Shown piece by piece: positions 23,410-26,737 of a DNA stretch of 26,737 nucleotides (position 1 is its first letter; the number at the start of each line of letters is the position of its first letter). Both the position numbers and the translations under genes were made by a program. The notes below the pieces were generated by a model. That model was not told the DNA's origin and searched no databases. It worked only from the letters and a program-made list of their open reading frames with translations. Source of the DNA: Chloroflexota bacterium (GTDB lineage Bacteria > Chloroflexota > Dehalococcoidia > Lucifugimonadales > Australimonadaceae); the NCBI GenBank assembly GCA_028875085.1, contig JAPPFU010000083.1, forward strand, positions 1 to 26,737. Direction: 5' to 3'.

Positions 23410-23979
23410 CTAGGGCACGACCTCGGTGTCCGGCGCGCTCTTGTCCGTCCGCTGCGGCTCCGCGCGCCCGCTCCCGGTCGCGGCCGCGCCGCGCGCCATA
23501 GCGACGCGCCCCGTGCGCATGATCTCGCGCACGCCGTAGGGCTTCAGCAGTTGCAGCAGCGCGTCCACCTTGTCCTCGCCGCCCGTCGTCTCGATGATGA
23601 GCGCCCCCGGGCTCACGTCGATGACGTTCGCCCGGAAGATGGCCGCCGTCTCGAGGATGGCCGCGCGGTTCTGCGGGGTGGCCGCGACCTTGATGAGCGC
23701 CAGTTCGCGCGCCACGATGTTCTCCGCCGAGATGTCGTTCACGCGCACCACGTCAATCAGCTTGTAGAGCTGCTTTGCCACCTGCTCCACGACGTAGTTG
23801 TCGCCCTCGACGACGAAGGTCATCCGCGACAGCCCCGGCGATTCGCTGTGGCCCACGACGAGGTTGGAGATGTTGAACCCGCGGCGGCGGAACAGTCCCG
23901 CCACCCGCGCGAGCACCCCCGGCCGGTCGTGAACGAGCGCCGTGATGGTGCGCGAGCCGTTGCTTTGCGCTACCGCCAT
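23410..23979 (-). CDS. ilvN: Acetolactate synthase small (regulatory) subunit
   Basis: A 189-residue subunit that activates IlvB and confers valine feedback. The N-terminal ACT domain (about 10-85) shows TITALVHDRPGVLARVAGLF, RRRGFNISNLVVG and SRMTFVV. The second domain (about 95-165) shows VARELALIKVAA, AIFRANVIDVSPGALIIETTG and LLKPYGVREIMRTGRVAMARG. A Ser/Ala-rich tail of about 20 residues follows. Its ATG overlaps the end of ilvB by ten bases, so the subunits are translationally coupled. The gene symbol could equally be ilvH. Confidence 0.95.
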   Translation of the reverse strand: MAVAQSNGSRTITALVHDRPGVLARVAGLFRRRGFNISNLVVGHSESPGLSRMTFVVEGDNYVVEQVAKQLYKLIDVVRVNDISAENIVARELALIKVAATPQNRAAILETAAIFRANVIDVSPGALIIETTGGEDKVDALLQLLKPYGVREIMRTGRVAMARGAAATGSGRAEPQRTDKSAPDTEVVP

Positions 23980-25670
23980 GCGCGCTCTCCTTCGGGCGCC
24001 GGGCCTTCCAGCATCTCGGCCACGCTCTCCCCTGCTGGGACGTGCGGGTACACGTTCTCCTCTGGCTCCACCATGAAGTCGATGAGGGCGGGGCCGTCGT
24101 GCGCCATAGCGTCGTCGATGGCCTGGCGCACCTGGCCGCGCTCTGTCACCCGCGTCGCCCACACGCCGTAGGCGTCCGCCAACTTCACGAAGTCGGGGTT
24201 GCCGGAATAGCCGGATGCGACGCGCACACCGTCGTTGAAGAGGTCTTGCAGCTGGCGCACCAGGCCGAGGTGGTTGTTGTTCAGGATGGCGAACTTCACC
24301 GGCACACGGTTCTCGACGATGGTCGCCAACTCCGCCATCGTCATCTGGAACCCGCCGTCGCCCGCGATGCTCCACACCGTCTTGTCAGGGCGCCCCATCG
24401 CGGCGCCCATCGCCGCGCCGACCTCGAACCCCATCGTGCCGAGGCCGCCAGAGGTGAGCCAGGCGCCTGGCTCCGTGAAGCGGTAGTGCTGCGCCGCCCA
24501 CATCTGATGCTGCCCCACGCCGGTTACGACGATGGCGTTGCCCTCGGTCGCGTCCGACAGTTCGCGCACGACGTACTGCGGCAGCAGACCGTCGCTCTCG
24601 CGGATGCGGTAGGACGGATGCTCGTCGCGCAGGCGGTCGATCTCTTGCAGCCACTCCGTCCGCACGGCGGGTTCGACCTCGCGCGCCAGGGCATGCAGCA
24701 CGCGCTTGGCGTCGCCCACGATGGGCACGGTTACGCGGATGTTCTTGCCGACCTCGGCCGGGTCGATGTCGATGTGCACCACTTTGGCGTTGGGCGCGAA
24801 GGAACTGATGCGTCCCGTAACGCGGTCGTCGAACCGCATCCCCACTGCCACCAGTAGGTCGGCGCGGTCAATGGCCCAGTTGTTGTGCGCCCAGCCGTGC
24901 ATCCCCGGCATTCCGAGCGAGAGCACGTGGTCCTCGTTGACCGCGCTGATGCCCAACAACGTGGTGATGACCGGGATCTGCGCCTTCTCCGCCAGTTCGC
25001 GCAACTCGGCCATCGCGCCCGAGATGAGCACGCCGTGCCCTGCCAGGATCAGCGGGCGCTCGGCGTCGCGAATCAGCCGCGCCGCCCGCTTAATCATCTG
25101 CGCGTGCCCCTCCAGCGTCGGCCTGTAGGAGCGCATGCGGATGTCGTCCGGATAGTCGAACTCCGCCCGCTCCGTCTGCACGTCGCGCGGCAGGTCGATG
25201 AGCACCGGGCCGGGGCGCCCCGTCCTCGCGACGTGGAACGCCTCTTTGAGCGTCGCCGGCAGTTCCGCCGCGCTCATCACCAGGTAGTTGTGCTTGGTGA
25301 TGGGCAGCGTGATGCCGGTGGTGTCCGTCTCCTGGAAGGCGTCGCGGCCGATGGCCGCCCGCGGCACCTGCCCCGTGATGGCGACGATGGGCACGGAGTC
25401 CATCATCGCCGTCGCCAGCGGTGTAACCAAGTTGGTCGCGCCAGGGCCGGAGGTGGCGATGCAGACGCCCACTTTGCCCGTGGCGCGCGCGTAGCCGTCC
25501 GCCGCGTGGCCCGCGTTCTGTTCGTGGCGCACGAGGACGTGGCGCAGCCCCGGATATTCCGGCAGCGTCTGATACAGCGGCAGGATCGCGCCGCCAGGCA
25601 GCCCGAAGGCGATGTCCACGCCCTCGCGCAACAGCGCCGCGCACACCATCTGCCCGCCCGTCAACCGCAT
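23970..25670 (-). CDS. ilvB: Acetolactate synthase large (catalytic) subunit
   Basis: A 566-residue thiamine-diphosphate and FAD enzyme that makes acetolactate or acetohydroxybutyrate from pyruvate. The catalytic Glu50 is in VRHEQNAGHAADGYARATG. The FAD/central domain (about 190-340) has LILAGHGVLISGA and VGMRFDDRVTGR. The thiamine-binding GDGGFQMTMAELATIVENR and NNNHLGLVRQLQDLF (464-478) close the site. Leu474 replaces the Trp found in most catalytic subunits at this position (plant Trp574). AAGGAG lies just upstream of the ATG at 25670. It is the first gene of the operon, 50 bases after the T-box terminator. Confidence 0.96.
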   Translation of the reverse strand: MRLTGGQMVCAALLREGVDIAFGLPGGAILPLYQTLPEYPGLRHVLVRHEQNAGHAADGYARATGKVGVCIATSGPGATNLVTPLATAMMDSVPIVAITGQVPRAAIGRDAFQETDTTGITLPITKHNYLVMSAAELPATLKEAFHVARTGRPGPVLIDLPRDVQTERAEFDYPDDIRMRSYRPTLEGHAQMIKRAARLIRDAERPLILAGHGVLISGAMAELRELAEKAQIPVITTLLGISAVNEDHVLSLGMPGMHGWAHNNWAIDRADLLVAVGMRFDDRVTGRISSFAPNAKVVHIDIDPAEVGKNIRVTVPIVGDAKRVLHALAREVEPAVRTEWLQEIDRLRDEHPSYRIRESDGLLPQYVVRELSDATEGNAIVVTGVGQHQMWAAQHYRFTEPGAWLTSGGLGTMGFEVGAAMGAAMGRPDKTVWSIAGDGGFQMTMAELATIVENRVPVKFAILNNNHLGLVRQLQDLFNDGVRVASGYSGNPDFVKLADAYGVWATRVTERGQVRQAIDDAMAHDGPALIDFMVEPEENVYPHVPAGESVAEMLEGPAPEGERAWR

Positions 25671-25719
25671 CGCCGCTCCTTCGCCTTTTTTGCTTCGCGC
25701 CTCAGCGCCGCGCCCAAAC

Positions 25720-25966
25720 AAAAAGCCCGCCCCCACGCAAGGGACGAGCTGCTGTGCCCGCGGTGCCACCCTCGTTCCCCCCAGATGCGGGGGACTCTCG
25801 GTTGCGCGGTAACGGCGCGCTCCGCCGCCCTACTCCATTCGGGCCGGCCGCTCCGAGACGAGTTCGGGGCCTCGTTCGCCGCCGGCCTCACACCATGCGC
25901 CGGCTCGCTCGGGCTCGTCTGTCCCTACTACTTCTCTTCCTCGCGGAATGAGTGCTTGTCGGATGT
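25720..25966 (-). ncRNA. T-box riboswitch leader of the ilv-leu operon
   Basis: On the minus strand the T-box AGGGTGGCACCGCG lies at 25759-25772, exact to consensus. Stem I features precede it: GAGGAAGAGAAGTAGTA on the 5' side, an apical stem GCCGGC/GCCGGC enclosing ATGGTGTGAG, and GAACTCGTCTCGGAGCGG on the 3' side. The base directly after GAA gives CTC (25860-25862) as specifier, a Leu codon followed by a purine. The terminator is GCTCGTCCC paired with GGGCGGGGG-type sequence, then TTTTTG (25720-25749). The same CTCGTCCC can pair with the AACGAGGG before the T-box to make the antiterminator. Uncharged tRNA should favour the second form and let transcription reach ilvB. The TGGC bulge would pair with a discriminator G, which is unexpected for tRNA-Leu. 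Confidence 0.9.
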
Positions 25967-25972
25967 TGCGGC

Positions 25973-26002
25973 ATCGTAGCGGATGACGGCGGCGGCTGTC
26001 AA
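25973..26002 (-). promoter_or_regulatory. Promoter of the T-box-ilvB operon
   Basis: TTGACA (25997-26002) and TACGAT (25973-25978) on the minus strand are separated by 18 bases. Transcription should start near 25966, directly at the head of the T-box leader, and about 65 bases after the stop of the JAMM protease gene. Confidence 0.72.
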
Positions 26003-26066
26003 CCGCATACGCCTGCCTCTGCGCCGCCATGGCGCGGCGGAAGGGGGCGAGGGCGGGGCGCTCTCT

Positions 26067-26474
26067 CTACGCCGGCTCGTCGACGATGGCGACCGGCTCC
26101 TCCGCCACCTGCTCGTCGGCGATGGTGAAGGCGCGGATGTCCGGGCGCGCGGGGTCTTGGAGCGACACCAGCACGTACCGCGCCTCCGGCCACGTGGCGA
26201 GGCGCACGTCCGTGGCCGACGGGTACGCGGGGCTGTGGGTGTGCGAGTGGTAGATGACGCGCAGCTCCCATCCGCTGTCCTCTATCTCGTGATAGGCGGC
26301 CAGCAGCTCCTTGCCGTCCATGCTGTAGCGGTAGGGGCTGCGCTCCATGTTCGTCATGCGGTAGTGCTTGACGAACCGCTCGCCCTGCGCCGCCAGGATG
26401 CCGCAGCACTCGTTCGGGCTCTCCTCGAGCGCGTGTTGGATGATGGCGTCCGCGTAGCGGCGGGGCAGCTCCAA
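26067..26474 (-). CDS. M67 (JAMM/MPN+) family metallopeptidase
   Basis: A 135-residue single-domain protein of the Mov34/MPN/PAD-1 type. The zinc site is intact: Glu22 in SPNECCGILA, then HSHTHSPAYPSATD with His76, His78, Ser86 and Asp89 in the exact H-x-H-x7-S-x2-D spacing. Bacterial members of this size are known to remove C-terminal residues from ubiquitin-like sulfur carriers such as those used in cysteine or cofactor synthesis; no such carrier gene is in the window, so its partner is unknown. The start is TTG at 26474, set by AGGAGAAGGA just upstream, which gives a normal N-terminus. It lies upstream of the ilv operon promoter on the same strand. Confidence 0.9.
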   Translation of the reverse strand: MELPRRYADAIIQHALEESPNECCGILAAQGERFVKHYRMTNMERSPYRYSMDGKELLAAYHEIEDSGWELRVIYHSHTHSPAYPSATDVRLATWPEARYVLVSLQDPARPDIRAFTIADEQVAEEPVAIVDEPA

Positions 26475-26535
26475 CGCGTTCCTTCTCCTATGGGCAGGGT
26501 TGATGCGTCGCCTAGTCTAGCCCAGCCGCCGCCCG

Positions 26536-26550
26536 CCCTTACCGTAAGGG
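26536..26550. repeat. 15-bp palindrome upstream of the JAMM gene
   Basis: CCCTTAC-C-GTAAGGG is a perfect inverted repeat with 7-bp arms, about 60 bases before the JAMM start and 45 bases before the plus-strand promoter at 26594. It could be an operator for either gene; nothing in the sequence shows which. Confidence 0.45.
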
Positions 26551-26593
26551 GCAGGTGCGGAGGCAAGCGGCTGCGAGTCCGCCTGTTCGCCTC

Positions 26594-26621
26594 TTGAACG
26601 GGCGCTTGCCCCTTCTATAAT
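26594..26621 (+). promoter_or_regulatory. Plus-strand promoter for a gene beyond the window
   Basis: TTGAAC (26594-26599) and TATAAT (26616-26621) are separated by 16 bases. The 116 bases downstream contain an ATG at 26648 with an open frame of 30 codons running off the window, but no ribosome binding site. The last bases, TTGACA (26732-26737), look like the -35 box of a second promoter, so the true gene start may lie outside. Confidence 0.6.
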
Positions 26622-26737
26622 AGGCGGCAGGCCCTGTCGGCTGACCGATGCTCCCGCCCGCTGCGGCTTACGCGCGGATACACGCCGCTGCTTGCGCCTT
26701 GGTGAATGGTGGTAAGTTGCGGGGGGATTTGTTGACA

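Noticed and set aside
25919..25928. GTAGGGACAG (minus strand) inside the T-box leader as another copy of the dispersed repeat
   Set aside because: Only ten bases match, and they lie in stem I of the riboswitch, which explains them better.

Overview
The window is high-GC bacterial DNA packed with genes in both orientations, and every recognisable gene is chromosomal housekeeping or biosynthesis. I see no tRNA, rRNA, CRISPR array, transposase or phage gene. The best lineage guess is Chloroflexota, probably a Dehalococcoidia/SAR202-like genome. This is inference from memory: the CoaD motif reads YPGRFDPVNLGH, the gene order is rsmD-coaD-coiled-coil protein, and there is a T-box-controlled ilv-leu operon. 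No marker gene is present to prove it.

Layout, left to right. (1) 1-700, plus: the tail of a DUF1385 protein and an OsmC-type peroxide reductase. (2) 793-3840, minus: MmgE/PrpD, AlaX tRNA-editing and EamA-transporter genes, probably one transcript. (3) 3979-5611, minus: rsmD, coaD and a coiled-coil protein, with overlapping or closely spaced ends, a promoter upstream and a strong hairpin downstream. (4) 5897-12086, plus: greA, lysS, serS, an M16 zinc peptidase, a DUF3224 protein and a DRTGG-domain protein. (5) 12083-13713, minus: a SulP anion transporter broken by one frameshift. (6) 13955-15282, plus: speD and speE, polyamine synthesis. (7) 15279-16010, minus: a TSUP permease. (8) 16111-25670, minus: the branched-chain amino acid locus ilvB-ilvN-ilvC-leuA-[GIY-YIG protein]-leuC-leuD-leuB, preceded by a promoter and a T-box leader (25720-25966) and closed by a terminator (16036-16067). 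(9) 26067-26474, minus: a JAMM metalloprotease. (10) The right end holds a plus-strand promoter for a gene beyond the window.

How they work together: IlvBN and IlvC carry out the first steps common to valine, isoleucine and leucine synthesis. LeuA, LeuCD and LeuB then lead to leucine. The T-box leader carries an exact AGGGTGGCACCGCG motif, a terminator that competes with the antiterminator, and a likely CTC (Leu) specifier, so uncharged tRNA-Leu should switch the operon on. ilvD and ilvE are not in the window.

The most unusual object is the gene inserted between leuA and leuC. It encodes a 380-residue protein whose two repeats each run from a YIG-like strand to a GIY-like strand, a circularly permuted layout of the GIY-YIG nuclease fold. 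It has its own perfect-consensus promoter (TTGACA-N17-TATAAT). Other points worth checking are an acetolactate synthase with Leu at the herbicide-site Trp position, a GreA with Ser at a catalytic Asp position, a DRTGG protein lacking the Walker A lysine and probably leaderless, and two convergent gene pairs that share a single CTAG as both stop codons.
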